Shown: positions 24,774 through 36,848, counted from the stretch's first letter. The stretch is 40,838 nucleotides of DNA from an uncultured Senegalimassilia sp. (GCF_934636665.1 NZ_CAKUAT010000021.1:1-40838); one strand, 5' to 3'. Made by a program: numbers and translations. The notes: generated from the sequence alone by a model not told the origin.

Positions 24774-24935
24774 TCACGCCAAGCGCGACGCGCGAACGCT
24801 CGTCAGATGGCCGCGCTCATCCTCGAATACGCATAAGCGCTTATCGCGGCTTTCGTAGAGATGGGTGAACGTCGAAAGAGGGCGCTTTCTTTCCGCCGTG
24901 CGCTCCGAACGCTTGGCCTTCCGCTTGTCCGCCAT
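24774..24935 (-). CDS. Small basic protein of unknown function, coupled to truA
   Basis: A 53-residue protein, too short for many gene finders. The ATG overlaps the truA stop in the arrangement TGATG, with GGAAGG about 10 bases upstream inside truA, so translational coupling is likely. The first 20 residues are very basic (MADKRKAKRSERTAERKR). The remainder (LSTFTHLYESRDKRLCVFED and a C-terminal SVRASRLA) is mixed and could form a small folded strand-helix element. There is one Cys, no signal peptide and no membrane helix. I do not recognise a family. The basic N-terminus would suit RNA or ribosome binding, in keeping with its tRNA-modifying neighbour, but this is only inference. Confidence 0.65.
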   Translation of the reverse strand: MADKRKAKRSERTAERKRPLSTFTHLYESRDKRLCVFEDERGHLTSVRASRLA

Positions 24936-25816
24936 CAGTACTGCACCTTCCAAAACACCAGACCGGCTGCCGGGGCGTTCTCCCCCGCCGCGGTTCGGTC
25001 GCGGGCTTCAAGCACCTCGCACACCCATTCGGGCTTGCGCAGGCCGCGGCCCACCACGACAAGCGTGCCTACGATGGTCCGCACCATGGAATGCAGGAAC
25101 GCATTGCCCACCACCTTGATGGTCAGCACCTCCTCGCCCATGATGGTCTCGCACGAAAGCGAGATCTCATGCACGTTTCGGCACGTGGGCTTGCCAACGG
25201 CGCTGGCCGCCATGCAGAAGCTTTTGAAATCGTGCTCGCCTTCCAGATAGCGCGCAGCCTGTTGCATCGCCGGTATATCCAAATCGGCATGCACGAACCA
25301 GCTGAAATCGCGCATGAACAGCGGCGGCGTGTCATCTAGGCAGATATGGTAGTGGTACTCGCGCCATTGCGCGTCGAACCGAGCACTGAAACCCGGCTGG
25401 CGCTCCTCGACCTTGCGCACCGTGATGTCCTCATGCGTCAGCGCGTTCAAGCTGCGACGCAGGCTGTGCAGGCTGCGGCTATCCAGCTCATCGACGGAAA
25501 CGTTGAAGCTTACCACCTGGCCGAGCGCATGCACGCCCGCATCGGTGCGGCCCGAGCACACCACTTCCACCTGCCGGCGCATGACCATGGAAAGCGCCTG
25601 CTCAAGCTCCCCTTGCACGGTAAGCTTGCCGGGCTGGCGTGCGAAGCCGCAAAACGGCCCGCCATTGTAGGACACCGTCAGCGACAAGGTGCGTTCGGCG
25701 TCCTCGCGGTTGAAGCCCTCGGCATCGCTCGCCCGCGCGGCATCGGCGTACACCGCTGCAGTTTCCACTTGCGCCGCCTGCTCGTTATGTTCAATCGTTT
25801 TATCCATGCGGTCCAT
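24935..25816 (-). CDS. truA: tRNA pseudouridine(38-40) synthase TruA
   Basis: A 293-residue enzyme converting uridines 38-40 of the tRNA anticodon stem to pseudouridine. The catalytic motif CSGRTDAGVHALGQ holds Asp92. The family opening (LTVSYNGGPFCGFARQP, about residues 45-61) and the C-terminal NAFLHSMVRTIVGTLVVVGRG are intact. Some 40 residues precede the canonical start and look unstructured. The start may be the ATG at 25816 or at 25807; neither has a clear ribosome site. A longer frame to 25900 would begin upstream of the dnaE terminator and is unlikely. It lies downstream of dnaE and is coupled to the 53-residue gene. Confidence 0.92.
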   Translation of the reverse strand: MDRMDKTIEHNEQAAQVETAAVYADAARASDAEGFNREDAERTLSLTVSYNGGPFCGFARQPGKLTVQGELEQALSMVMRRQVEVVCSGRTDAGVHALGQVVSFNVSVDELDSRSLHSLRRSLNALTHEDITVRKVEERQPGFSARFDAQWREYHYHICLDDTPPLFMRDFSWFVHADLDIPAMQQAARYLEGEHDFKSFCMAASAVGKPTCRNVHEISLSCETIMGEEVLTIKVVGNAFLHSMVRTIVGTLVVVGRGLRKPEWVCEVLEARDRTAAGENAPAAGLVFWKVQY

Positions 25817-25836
25817 GATACGCGACAACTGCCGGC

Positions 25837-25871
25837 AAAAGAAACGGGACCCGGATTCACATCCGGGTCCC
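25837..25871 (-). terminator. Intrinsic terminator after dnaE
   Basis: A perfect 11-bp stem (25846-25856 with 25861-25871) with a 4-base loop is followed on the minus strand by GTTTCTTTT. It lies about 150 bases past the dnaE stop and just before truA. The 150 bases between hold no gene. Confidence 0.9.
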
Positions 25872-26019
25872 ATGGGATATCCAATACCGCTTGCGCACAT
25901 TTCACATGCTACATGCTAAGACGTATCCGCGGACAGCGAGCGCCGATTAATGCGATGATTGCGCAACCAGCGCGCAATATGCCGAAGGCCGACCCCCGGC
26001 AAACGCCAAGCCACACCCG

Positions 26020-29000
26020 CTACGCAGTCAGCACGTTATAGCCGAACAGGTCCGTCAGCTCGCTGCGCATGATGGGGCTTTCCGCATCAACCGTTACCGG
26101 CAGCTCGGCTCGGAACTTATGCCCATCGTTTTGCCTCACGAACAGCACCACGCCATCACGCCCCGGATACGATTTCAGGATGCGGCTCAAGCGCATGGAC
26201 TTCGATTGGTCGAAGTCCGACATAGGCACGCTCAGGCGCAGCTGGCGAGGCTTCACGTCCTCTTCGCTCAGCTCAAGCGTTTCCGTCTCGAACACCATGA
26301 TCTGGTTCCCGCGGTCGGAATGCTCGAACTTGCCCTTGATCTTGACGATGGCGTCCTCCTGGATGGCCTCGGCGTTCTCCTCGTACTTGAAGCAGATGCA
26401 CTCCACGTGGCCCGTGGTGTCTTCCAGATCGAACGTGGCCATCTTCGTGCCGCGCTTCGTCAGCTTCGTCACCACGTTGGACACCATGCCCACGAACACC
26501 GCAGACTTGATCTCCTTCGTACGCTCAGCCAAATCGCCCAGCTGCCACTTCGTGATGCGGGAGATGTAGTTCTCGTACGGCGTGAGCGGATGATCCGAGA
26601 CGTAGATCTTCATGATCTCCTTCTCGTACGTCAGCAGCTGACGCTTCGGCCACTCAACGCCATCAGGCGCAGGCACATCTTCCTGGAAGCCGGAATCCGC
26701 ATCGTCGGCGAACAGGTCGAACATGCTTACCTGGCCGCGATCGCGGTCCTTCTGACGCTTTGCCGCGCCTTCCAGAAGCGGCGTCTCCTCGATGAAGTAC
26801 ATGAGCTGCTTGCGCGTGTACCCTGTTGAATCGAATGCACCGCCCTTGATAAGGGCTTCGAGCGTTTTTCGGTTGTAGCACTTCGCATCGACGCGGTTCA
26901 CGAAGTCGTGCAAGCTGGTGAACGGGCCGTTCTTCTCGCGTTCCTCGATGATCTCGTCAGCAACGTTGCGACCAACACCGCGCACGCCGACCAGGCCGAA
27001 GCGGATGCCGTTCTCAACCGGCGTGAACTCGGCGTTCGACGAGTTGATGTCCGGCGGCAGCACGGGCGTGCCGTTGTGGTTGCAGCTGGAGATATAGCGG
27101 ATCAAGCGGTCGGTGTTGCCCATGTAGCTGGACAGCACTGCCGCCATGTACTCGTTCGGGTAATGCGCCTTCAGGTACGCCGTGCGCATAACCAGGATCG
27201 AGTACGCAGCCGAATGCGACTTGTTGAACGCGTACTTTGCGAACTTCTCCGCGTCGTCCCAGATCTTCTTCGCGATCTCAAGCGAGTACCCGTTCTCGAC
27301 CGCGCCGTTGTTCCAGTCCTCCTGCAGCATGCGCATGATGTCGAGCTTCTTCTTGCCCATTGCCTTGCGCAGCTTGTCTGCCTTGCCGGCGGAGAAGCCG
27401 CTCATGACCATGGACACCTGCATGATCTGCTCCTGGTAGACCATGGTGCCGTAGGTTTCCTCAAGAACCGGGCGCAGACGCTCGTCGTAGTAATGCACGG
27501 GCGTTTTGCCGCTTGCAACCTTGACATAGTCGTCGACCATGCCGGACTCCAACGGGCCCGGACGGTTCAGGGCGATCGAAGCGACGATGTCGCTGAACCT
27601 CTTCGGTGGCAGACGCGCGAACAGGCTCACATACAAGCCGCCCTCAACCTGGAACAGGCCGTCCATGTTGCCCGAACGCATGAGCGCGAACGCCTGCTCA
27701 TCGTCGGTAGGGATCTCCTCGGGGATGATCTTGCGGCCCGTGGTCATCTCGACGTTGCGGCACGCGCGCGAAAGCACGCCCAACGTGCGCAAGCCAAGGA
27801 AGTCCATCTTCAACAGGCCCAGATCGGGCGTGTAATGGCCGTCGTATTGCGTGATGATGCCGCCGCCCTTGGTATCGCGCTTGACCGGCACGTGGTCGGC
27901 CATGGGATCTCGGCAGATGATGGTTGCACACGCATGCACGCCCTCGCCGCGTACGTGGCCCTCGATGGACTGCGCCGCGTCGACGACCGCCTTGACGTCC
28001 TCTTCGGTGTCGTAGGCCTTCTTCAAATCAGGGTTCGTGTCGAGCGCCTTCTGAATAGTGATGCCCAGCTCGTCGCCGATCATCTTGCAGATCTTGTCGC
28101 CAACGCTATACGGATAGTCGAGCACGCGCGCCGCGTCGCGCACGGCGTTTTTCGCCTGCAGCTTGCCGAACGTGATAACGCCCGTAACGTGATCGGCGCC
28201 GTACACCTCGCGGATATGCTCGATAACCTCCTGGCGACGTTCATCCTCGAAGTCGCAGTCGATATCAGGCATCTCCACACGTTCCGGGGAAAGGAATCGC
28301 TCGAACAGCAGGCCGTTGGAAAGCGGTTCCAAGTCGGTGATGCCCATAGCATATGCAACGATGGAACCAGCAGCGGAACCACGACCCGGCCCGACGCCGA
28401 TGCCTTGGCTACGCGCCCAGTCCAAGTATTCCTGCACGATCAAGAAGTATGCAGGGAAGCCCTGCTGGATGATGACGCTCATCTCGTATTCAGCACGATC
28501 AAGCGGCTCTTTGGGAATAGGGTCGCCGTAGCGCTTCTTCATACCTTCAAGCACCTGATGGCGGAACCAGCTCTCGTCCGTCTCGCCTTCGGGAAGCGGG
28601 AACTTCGGCAGAATGGAGTCACGCTCAAGGATGACGTTGCACTTCTCGGCAACTTCCACCGTGGTATCGCATGCTTCGGGGAAATCGCGAAGCGCCTCGC
28701 GCATCTCCTCTTCCGTTTTCATATAGAACTGGTCGTTCTCGAACTTCATACGATTCGTATCGTTGACAGCCGAGCCCGTGCCGATGCACAGCATGATGTC
28801 TTGCGCCTTCGCGTCTTCCTGCAACAGGTAGTGGAAGTCGTTCGTTGCGATGGTCTTCAGGCCCGCACGATGCGCAACCTCGGTAAGTTGATGATTCAGC
28901 TCTGTTTGCGTAAGACCGCCATCAGTGCGGATGCCTTGGTTTTGAAGCTCGATATAGAAATCGCCCGGCTCGAAGCAGCTGGCGAACTTGTTGGCCCACT

Positions 29001-29478
29001 CAACCGCCTCATCGAACTGCCGGTTATCCAGCAGTTTCGGGATGATACCCGCGATGCACGCAGACGAGCCGATGATGCCCTTGCCATACTTCTGCAGCAT
29101 GCTGAACGTGGTACGCGGCTTGTAGTAGAAGTTATCGACATGCGATTCGCTGACCAGGTTCAACAGGTTGTGGTAACCCTCGTTGGTCTTCGCCAGCAAC
29201 AGCAAGTGGTAAAGCTTGGGCTTCACATCCTTGCGAAGCTCCTCATCGGTGGTGAAATATACTTCGCAACCGTAAATCGGCTTGACCTTCTTGCCGGTTT
29301 CCTTCTCGACGGCGGCACAGGCATCGCACAGCTCGGGAACGCCCGACATAACGCCGTGATCGCTAATGGCCACGGCAGGCATGTCAAGCTCCGCCGCACG
29401 ACGAACCATATCCTTGATATGCGTCAGACCGTCAAGCAAGGAATATTCAGTATGGTTGTGCAAATGAACGAACGCCAT
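26020..29478 (-). CDS. dnaE: DNA polymerase III subunit alpha
   Basis: This 1152-residue protein is the replicative DNA polymerase catalytic subunit. The PHP domain opens with HLHNHTEYSLLDGL (residues 5-18). Catalytic aspartates are Asp405 and Asp407 (MPDIDCDFEDERR) and Asp559 (LKMDFLGLRTL). Palm, thumb and fingers segments (GVGPGRGSAAGS; GYTRKQLMYF) follow. Near the C-terminus is an OB fold (FVGMVSNVVTKLTKRGTKMA). Length and order match the DnaE1 type. The ATG has GAGG seven bases upstream. It stands alone between the atp terminator and truA. A TATGAT at 29569-29574 on the minus strand may be its -10. Confidence 0.97.
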   Translation of the reverse strand: MAFVHLHNHTEYSLLDGLTHIKDMVRRAAELDMPAVAISDHGVMSGVPELCDACAAVEKETGKKVKPIYGCEVYFTTDEELRKDVKPKLYHLLLLAKTNEGYHNLLNLVSESHVDNFYYKPRTTFSMLQKYGKGIIGSSACIAGIIPKLLDNRQFDEAVEWANKFASCFEPGDFYIELQNQGIRTDGGLTQTELNHQLTEVAHRAGLKTIATNDFHYLLQEDAKAQDIMLCIGTGSAVNDTNRMKFENDQFYMKTEEEMREALRDFPEACDTTVEVAEKCNVILERDSILPKFPLPEGETDESWFRHQVLEGMKKRYGDPIPKEPLDRAEYEMSVIIQQGFPAYFLIVQEYLDWARSQGIGVGPGRGSAAGSIVAYAMGITDLEPLSNGLLFERFLSPERVEMPDIDCDFEDERRQEVIEHIREVYGADHVTGVITFGKLQAKNAVRDAARVLDYPYSVGDKICKMIGDELGITIQKALDTNPDLKKAYDTEEDVKAVVDAAQSIEGHVRGEGVHACATIICRDPMADHVPVKRDTKGGGIITQYDGHYTPDLGLLKMDFLGLRTLGVLSRACRNVEMTTGRKIIPEEIPTDDEQAFALMRSGNMDGLFQVEGGLYVSLFARLPPKRFSDIVASIALNRPGPLESGMVDDYVKVASGKTPVHYYDERLRPVLEETYGTMVYQEQIMQVSMVMSGFSAGKADKLRKAMGKKKLDIMRMLQEDWNNGAVENGYSLEIAKKIWDDAEKFAKYAFNKSHSAAYSILVMRTAYLKAHYPNEYMAAVLSSYMGNTDRLIRYISSCNHNGTPVLPPDINSSNAEFTPVENGIRFGLVGVRGVGRNVADEIIEEREKNGPFTSLHDFVNRVDAKCYNRKTLEALIKGGAFDSTGYTRKQLMYFIEETPLLEGAAKRQKDRDRGQVSMFDLFADDADSGFQEDVPAPDGVEWPKRQLLTYEKEIMKIYVSDHPLTPYENYISRITKWQLGDLAERTKEIKSAVFVGMVSNVVTKLTKRGTKMATFDLEDTTGHVECICFKYEENAEAIQEDAIVKIKGKFEHSDRGNQIMVFETETLELSEEDVKPRQLRLSVPMSDFDQSKSMRLSRILKSYPGRDGVVLFVRQNDGHKFRAELPVTVDAESPIMRSELTDLFGYNVLTA

Positions 29479-29642
29479 GTATGCGCCTCGAATCTTCTCG
29501 CAAGCTGATGTGCTGCGCTTCGGTCAGGCTGGACGCCGATTGACAGAAGCAGGGTTTTCCGGTTCCCCATCATAGCAGCCTTTAGCGCACGTGTGTTCGA
29601 ACAAACGATGGATTTCGCGCGGGGTTTCATGCCGCCATACGC

Positions 29643-29675
29643 AAAACGGCCCCCGCCTTTCGGCAGGGGCCGTTT
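29643..29675 (-). terminator. Intrinsic terminator of the atp operon
   Basis: A 14-bp stem with one C-A mismatch (29644-29657 with 29662-29675) and a TTTC loop is followed on the minus strand by TTTT, 88 bases past the atpC stop. The remaining bases between 29479 and 29762 hold the dnaE promoter region and no gene. Confidence 0.9.
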
Positions 29676-29762
29676 CAGGTGAACAGCCGATGGATACGAC
29701 CGTCGCGTTGCCAGCAGTCGCACCAGCGGCCGCGGGTTCAGATGTTCAAGCCAACACCCAGG

Positions 29763-30032
29763 CTATGCAGCAACAGGCGTTGCGCTATCGGCAAGGATGA
29801 TCACCTTGTCGTCGGTAACCTGCACGTAGCCGCCCTTGACTTCGTAGCGCTGCACGGGGCCGCCCTCTGCAGGCGTCAGACGAATCTCGCCATCAGCCAG
29901 CACGGACACCAGCGGAGCATGACCGGCCAAAAAGCCCATCTCGCCCTCGACGCCCGGGACGACGACCATTTCAACCTCGCAAGCTGCAAGCTTCTCGGCA
30001 GGCGTGACGATGTCGCACTTGAAGCTAGCCAT
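29763..30032 (-). CDS. atpC: F1 ATP synthase epsilon subunit, short form
   Basis: An 89-residue subunit comprising the N-terminal beta-sandwich domain only (MASFKCDIVTPAEKL, VVPGVEGEMGFLAGHAPLVS, DKVIILADSA). E. coli epsilon is about 139 residues because a two-helix C-terminal domain follows. That domain, which can brake ATP hydrolysis, is absent here. The stop is followed by non-coding DNA and the operon terminator, so the gene is short, not cut off. The start lies one base after the atpD stop. It is the last gene of the atp operon. Confidence 0.93.
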   Translation of the reverse strand: MASFKCDIVTPAEKLAACEVEMVVVPGVEGEMGFLAGHAPLVSVLADGEIRLTPAEGGPVQRYEVKGGYVQVTDDKVIILADSATPVAA

Positions 30033-30033
30033 A

Positions 30034-31488
<1,455 letters not shown>

Positions 31489-32391
31489 TTAATCCTCCAA
31501 AGCAGCAGCGCCACCGACGATTTCCGAAATCTCGGTCGTGATAGCGCCCTGGCGTACGCGGTTATACAATCTGGTCAACGTGTTAACCATCTCGGTGGCA
31601 TTGTCCGTTGCCGACATCATGGCGTTGCGGCGTGCGCCCTGCTCAGCAGCTGCCGAGTCGATCAGCGCATGATACAGCGTAGTGCGAACATACGCCGGCA
31701 GCAGCTGGTCAAGAACAGCTTCAGGGCTCGGCTCGAAGATCACATCGCCCTCAAGCTTCTCGCCCGCGGACTCGTCAGCGTTTTCAGCCTTTGCGGCTTC
31801 GAAGGCCGACGTGTCGACGGGGAGCAGCAACTCCTCGCGAAGCTGCTGCTCTGCCGAATTCTTAGCGTGGTTGTACACCACGATGACCTCGTCGATCGAT
31901 CCGTTAGCGTAAGCATCCACCGCATAAGCGGCGATCTCGTCCGCGGCCTCGACAGTGGGGTCGGCGGACTGGCCAGCGAAGGAAAGTACCGGCTCGACAC
32001 GACGATACGTGTAATAGCCGATGGCCTTCTTGCCGCAGGCAACCACGCTGACCTCAGCGCCGGCCGCCTGCTTGCTCTTCATCAAACGATCGACTTGGCG
32101 CAGCACGTTGCTGTTGAAGCCGCCTGCCAGACCGCGGTCCGACACGACGACGACGATCAGCACGTTCTTGACCTCGTCATGCTTGCGCAACAGCGCATTC
32201 TCGGAGCCACCTACACGCTTGGCAACGTTGGCCAACATTTCGACCATGGACTCGGCGTACGGCGTAGCCGCCGCCACGCGTTCGCCGGCAAGGCGGATCT
32301 TCGCAGCAGCAACCATTTCCATGGTACGCGTAATCTGCTTCGTCGAAGAGACGGAGCCGATACGCCTTTCAATGTCGTGAAGGTTGGGCAT
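31489..32391 (-). CDS. atpG: F1 ATP synthase gamma subunit
   Basis: A 300-residue central-shaft subunit. The N-terminal helix begins MPNLHDIERRIGSVSSTKQI and carries TRTMEMVAAAKI. The C-terminal helix has the conserved RRNAMMSATDNATEM and LTRLYNRVRQGAITTEISEIVGGAAAL. The middle segment includes about 15-20 acidic, Ala-rich residues (AKAENADESAGEKLEGD), longer than in E. coli. The gene lies 11 bases after atpA and abuts atpD. Confidence 0.96.
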   Translation of the reverse strand: MPNLHDIERRIGSVSSTKQITRTMEMVAAAKIRLAGERVAAATPYAESMVEMLANVAKRVGGSENALLRKHDEVKNVLIVVVVSDRGLAGGFNSNVLRQVDRLMKSKQAAGAEVSVVACGKKAIGYYTYRRVEPVLSFAGQSADPTVEAADEIAAYAVDAYANGSIDEVIVVYNHAKNSAEQQLREELLLPVDTSAFEAAKAENADESAGEKLEGDVIFEPSPEAVLDQLLPAYVRTTLYHALIDSAAAEQGARRNAMMSATDNATEMVNTLTRLYNRVRQGAITTEISEIVGGAAALED

Positions 32392-32402
32392 CTCAACCTA
32401 CC

Positions 32403-33967
<1,565 letters not shown>

Positions 33968-33968
<1 letters not shown>

Positions 33969-34546
33969 TAGCATTCACCTCCATCTGTGGAATGTTTCAG
34001 CACGTTGCGAGCGGCCTCAAGCTGCGACGTCATGCTGGCGTCGATTCGCTTGCCGTTGGCGCTCATCAAAATGCCGCCGATCAGGGACTTGTCGATGCTT
34101 TCACGCAAAACGACCTTGGTGCCCAAGTCGGCTTCGGCTTTCTTCGTAATAACCTCGCGCAGGTGATCGTCGAGCGGCACGACGGTGGTTACGTCGACCA
34201 CGGTGACGTTCAGCTTGCGTTCGACCTGCTCTCCGTAGCTCTCCCATACGCGCGAGAGCAACGCGAAGTCCCCGCGCTCGGCCATGACGGCCAAGACATC
34301 GATAAGGACCGGATGTGCCTGCGCGAACACGTTGCGCGCAAGGCTGTTCCTCTGCTCGGGCGTATAAGAGCTGTCTTGCAAAGAGCTAGAGAGATCCATG
34401 TTCGAACGCATAATGCGGATAATGCGCTCGGCTTGGTCGCGAACCTCTAGGACCGCGTCCTGACCGCCAGCCGCCAAAGCGGCATCCAGCAGGACGGATG
34501 CGTAGGTTGCAACCTTTTCCTTTTGAACATGGCGGTTAGTTGGCAT
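33968..34546 (-). CDS. atpH: F1 ATP synthase delta subunit
   Basis: A 192-residue peripheral-stalk subunit joining the b dimer to F1. The N-terminal YASVLLDAALAAG helix and the C-terminal LGTKVVLRESIDKSLIGGIL motif, with GKRIDASMTSQLE, are typical of delta/OSCP. It overlaps the end of atpF by 11 bases and the start of atpA by one, marking tight translational coupling. Delta is the least conserved F1 subunit, but operon position leaves little doubt. Confidence 0.94.
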
Positions 34547-35144
34547 TGAAACTGCCCGCCTCGTTCACGTAGCGCTCGATGATCTTGCGGTGCTCGTCAT
34601 CGTTGAGATCCTCGCCGATCAGGCGGGAAGCCACGGCGACGGACAGGTCGGCCACCGAACCCTGCAGCTCAGCGATTGCAGCCTTCTTGTCAGCCTCGAT
34701 GGCGGCATGAGCCTTCTCGATCATACCGGCAGCCTCAGCCTGGGCCTTGGCGGTGATATCGGCCTTAACAGCCTCACCCGTCTTCTTGGCGTCGGCGATG
34801 ATCTGCGCGGACTGCGCCTTGGTTTCCTCCAGCTGGCGCTTGTACTCGGCGAGCACGCGCTCGCTTTCAACGCGAGCGTTCTCGGACTGCTCGAGAGCGT
34901 CCTTGATAGTGGTCTCGCGCTTGACAAGCATGCCCTCGAACAGCGGCCAACCGAATTTCGCCAGGATGATCCACAAGATGATGAACGCAACGAGCATGGG
35001 GATGAACTCATCCATCTGCGGCAGGATAGCCGCAACGCCGCTGCCTTCATCGGCAAATGCCTGAGCAGGAAGCATAGCGCTTGCCGCGCCGAATGCGACG
35101 GCTGCGCTGCCGCAACCACGGAGCACTTTGTTCTTAACGTTCAA
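34536..35144 (-). CDS. atpF: F0 ATP synthase subunit b with signal-peptide-like N-terminus
   Basis: A 202-residue subunit that forms the peripheral stalk. After residue 40 it is standard: one membrane helix (about 46-65), then a long charged coiled coil (VKRETTIKDALEQSENARVE onward) and a C-terminal LSVAVASRLIGEDL. The first 33 residues look like a cleavable signal peptide: basic start, a hydrophobic Ala-rich core and an AQAFA cleavage-like site before DEG. That fits the known topology, since the N-terminus of b faces the outside. The start is TTG at 35144, with AGGAGG at an 8-base spacing. The gene follows atpE after a 52-base gap. Confidence 0.94.
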   Translation of the reverse strand: MNVKNKVLRGCGSAAVAFGAASAMLPAQAFADEGSGVAAILPQMDEFIPMLVAFIILWIILAKFGWPLFEGMLVKRETTIKDALEQSENARVESERVLAEYKRQLEETKAQSAQIIADAKKTGEAVKADITAKAQAEAAGMIEKAHAAIEADKKAAIAELQGSVADLSVAVASRLIGEDLNDDEHRKIIERYVNEAGSFNAN

Positions 35145-35196
35145 CTCGCTTGCCTCCTTTCCTTAGCCTATAGGTCTTGCTTGAGTCGAAAACCTG

Positions 35197-35409
35197 TTAG
35201 CCAATGAAGAAGAGGACCAGGCCCAGCAGTGCCAAGGCCTCGGACATAGCAGCGCCGATGAAGAAGTAGCCCATCAGGGTGCCCTTCATCTCAGGCTGGC
35301 GTGCAGCGGACACGCACAGGCCGTACGTTGCAACGCCGATGCCGATGCCGGGGCCGATGGCGGCGAGGCCATAGCCGACGACCTTCAGCGCAGCGAGCGT
35401 GATTTCCAT
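35197..35409 (-). CDS. atpE: F0 ATP synthase subunit c
   Basis: A 70-residue hairpin of two membrane helices that forms the rotor ring. The first helix has the GPGIGIGVATYG glycine pattern, the loop is ARQPE (36-40), and the ion-carrying carboxylate is Glu57 (GAAMSEALALLG). The sodium-type Gln/Ser ligand set is not evident, so proton coupling is more likely. The ATG at 35409 has AAGGAGG five bases upstream; the frame extends to 35451 but adds residues not found in subunit c. The 123-base gap to atpB holds no gene. Confidence 0.96.
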   Translation of the reverse strand: MEITLAALKVVGYGLAAIGPGIGIGVATYGLCVSAARQPEMKGTLMGYFFIGAAMSEALALLGLVLFFIG

Positions 35410-35532
35410 AATTACCTCCTTCGTTGAACCCGGAGCCTTCTCCGTGCTCATGCCAATATGCCCAAGCTGATCTACTCATGTCAGCTGTGGTGCCAAACAG
35501 AACGGGTGGCGGCTTGGCCGCCGGTCCGCGCA

Positions 35533-36321
35533 TCAGTGGGGATGAACCGCCATGCCGATGTAGGAAGCGGACAGGATGGTGAACACGTACGCCTGAAGGA
35601 ACGCCACCAGGCACTCCATGGCATACATGAGGACCAGCAAAACGAACCATGCGACAGCAGGCAGCGCGGTAACGAAGTCCATGCTGAAAACAGCCTGCTG
35701 CAAAAACACGGTGGTTGCCAAAGAGAACACGGCCAGGACCATATGGCCTGCCAGCATGTTGCCGTAAAGACGAACGGCCAGCGTCAGAACGCGGATGACC
35801 ATGGAGAAGAACTCCAGGAACCAGATGATCGGGACCATGGGGCCGGGAACACCGGAGGGCACGAGGCTCTTGATGTAGCCGAACACGCCCAGCGTCTTCA
35901 GACCGTAGAAGTTGAAGTACACGAACGAGATGGCTGCGAGCGCCCACGTGATGGAAATGGTGCCCGTGGTGGCCTTCGCGCCCGGGATCAGACCCACGAC
36001 GTTAGCGATGAGGATGAAGAAGAACAGCGTGCACAAAAACGGGATGTGCTTCTTGAAACCCTCACCGATAACGTCCTGGCCGATGCTCGTGTTCACGAAG
36101 TCGTAGCCATACTCGACGGTGTTCAGGAACTTGTTCTTCGGGACCAGCTGAAGCTTGCGGCCTCCGATCAGAACGACCATCAGCACCAACGCCAAAATGA
36201 AGAACATGTACAGCGTGTACTGGCTGATGTCCCAACCGCCGATAGAGAATACGGTGTGGGAATCGAAAGTTTCGGAGAGGTGCCGTGCCTCTTCGACGAA
36301 CTTGTTGAGCGCCTCGCCCAT
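35533..36321 (-). CDS. atpB: F0 ATP synthase subunit a
   Basis: A 262-residue membrane subunit that carries the ion half-channels beside the c ring. The essential Arg lies in the conserved helix RVLTLAVRLYGNMLAGH. Five to six hydrophobic helices are visible, and the C-terminal FLQAYVFTILSASYIG segment is typical. It follows the small AtpI-like gene by 39 bases. Confidence 0.96.
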   Translation of the reverse strand: MGEALNKFVEEARHLSETFDSHTVFSIGGWDISQYTLYMFFILALVLMVVLIGGRKLQLVPKNKFLNTVEYGYDFVNTSIGQDVIGEGFKKHIPFLCTLFFFILIANVVGLIPGAKATTGTISITWALAAISFVYFNFYGLKTLGVFGYIKSLVPSGVPGPMVPIIWFLEFFSMVIRVLTLAVRLYGNMLAGHMVLAVFSLATTVFLQQAVFSMDFVTALPAVAWFVLLVLMYAMECLVAFLQAYVFTILSASYIGMAVHPH

Positions 36322-36360
36322 CTCAGATCATCCCAGCCTTTCCAATAAACGAATCCAACA

Positions 36361-36660
36361 TTACCGTGCAACGTTTTTTCGCCACACGTACGCTGCGGTA
36401 CAAACGATAAGCGAAACGATTTCGGCCATGCCGAAGGGAAACACGGACGGACGCGCGACAAGCGCGCATACGATCAATGCGACAGCAACGACCACAAGAG
36501 ACACGAACGTGCCCCCCAAGCCGTAAAGCGCCGCGTTGGCGACCGATACCGAAGGATGCTTCCGAGCCAAACGCAGAGCCGCGAGCAACGGCAGAAAGCC
36601 GACAAAGCCAGTTATGGCACCGATCAAAACGGCAGCAAACATTACCTGCGTTTCACCCAA
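36361..36660 (-). CDS. AtpI-like small membrane protein
   Basis: A 99-residue protein with three to four hydrophobic helices and a basic C-terminus. It stands first in the ATP synthase operon, the place of atpI, whose product aids c-ring assembly. Sequence similarity to known AtpI is weak, so the call is mainly by position and shape. The start is uncertain: a TTG at 36660 follows AAAGG very closely, and an ATG at 36642 follows GCAGG two bases away. The 188 bases upstream are AT-rich and probably hold the operon promoter, which I could not place. Confidence 0.65.
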   Translation of the reverse strand: MGETQVMFAAVLIGAITGFVGFLPLLAALRLARKHPSVSVANAALYGLGGTFVSLVVVAVALIVCALVARPSVFPFGMAEIVSLIVCTAAYVWRKNVAR

Positions 36661-36848
36661 ACCTTTCGTTAATCAAGATTCCCGCATAAAAAACCAGAGC
36701 TAATGATAACGTAGAACCACTCAGGCCCCCTCTAAACTCCGCAATCGCCACAAAACGTTGGCAAACGGCGTGAATTTATTCGATTTTGCCCGCTATTTAC
36801 CCTGCTCTACTTTTTTCTTATTAACAAAACCGTGAAAGTGTTCAGTTT

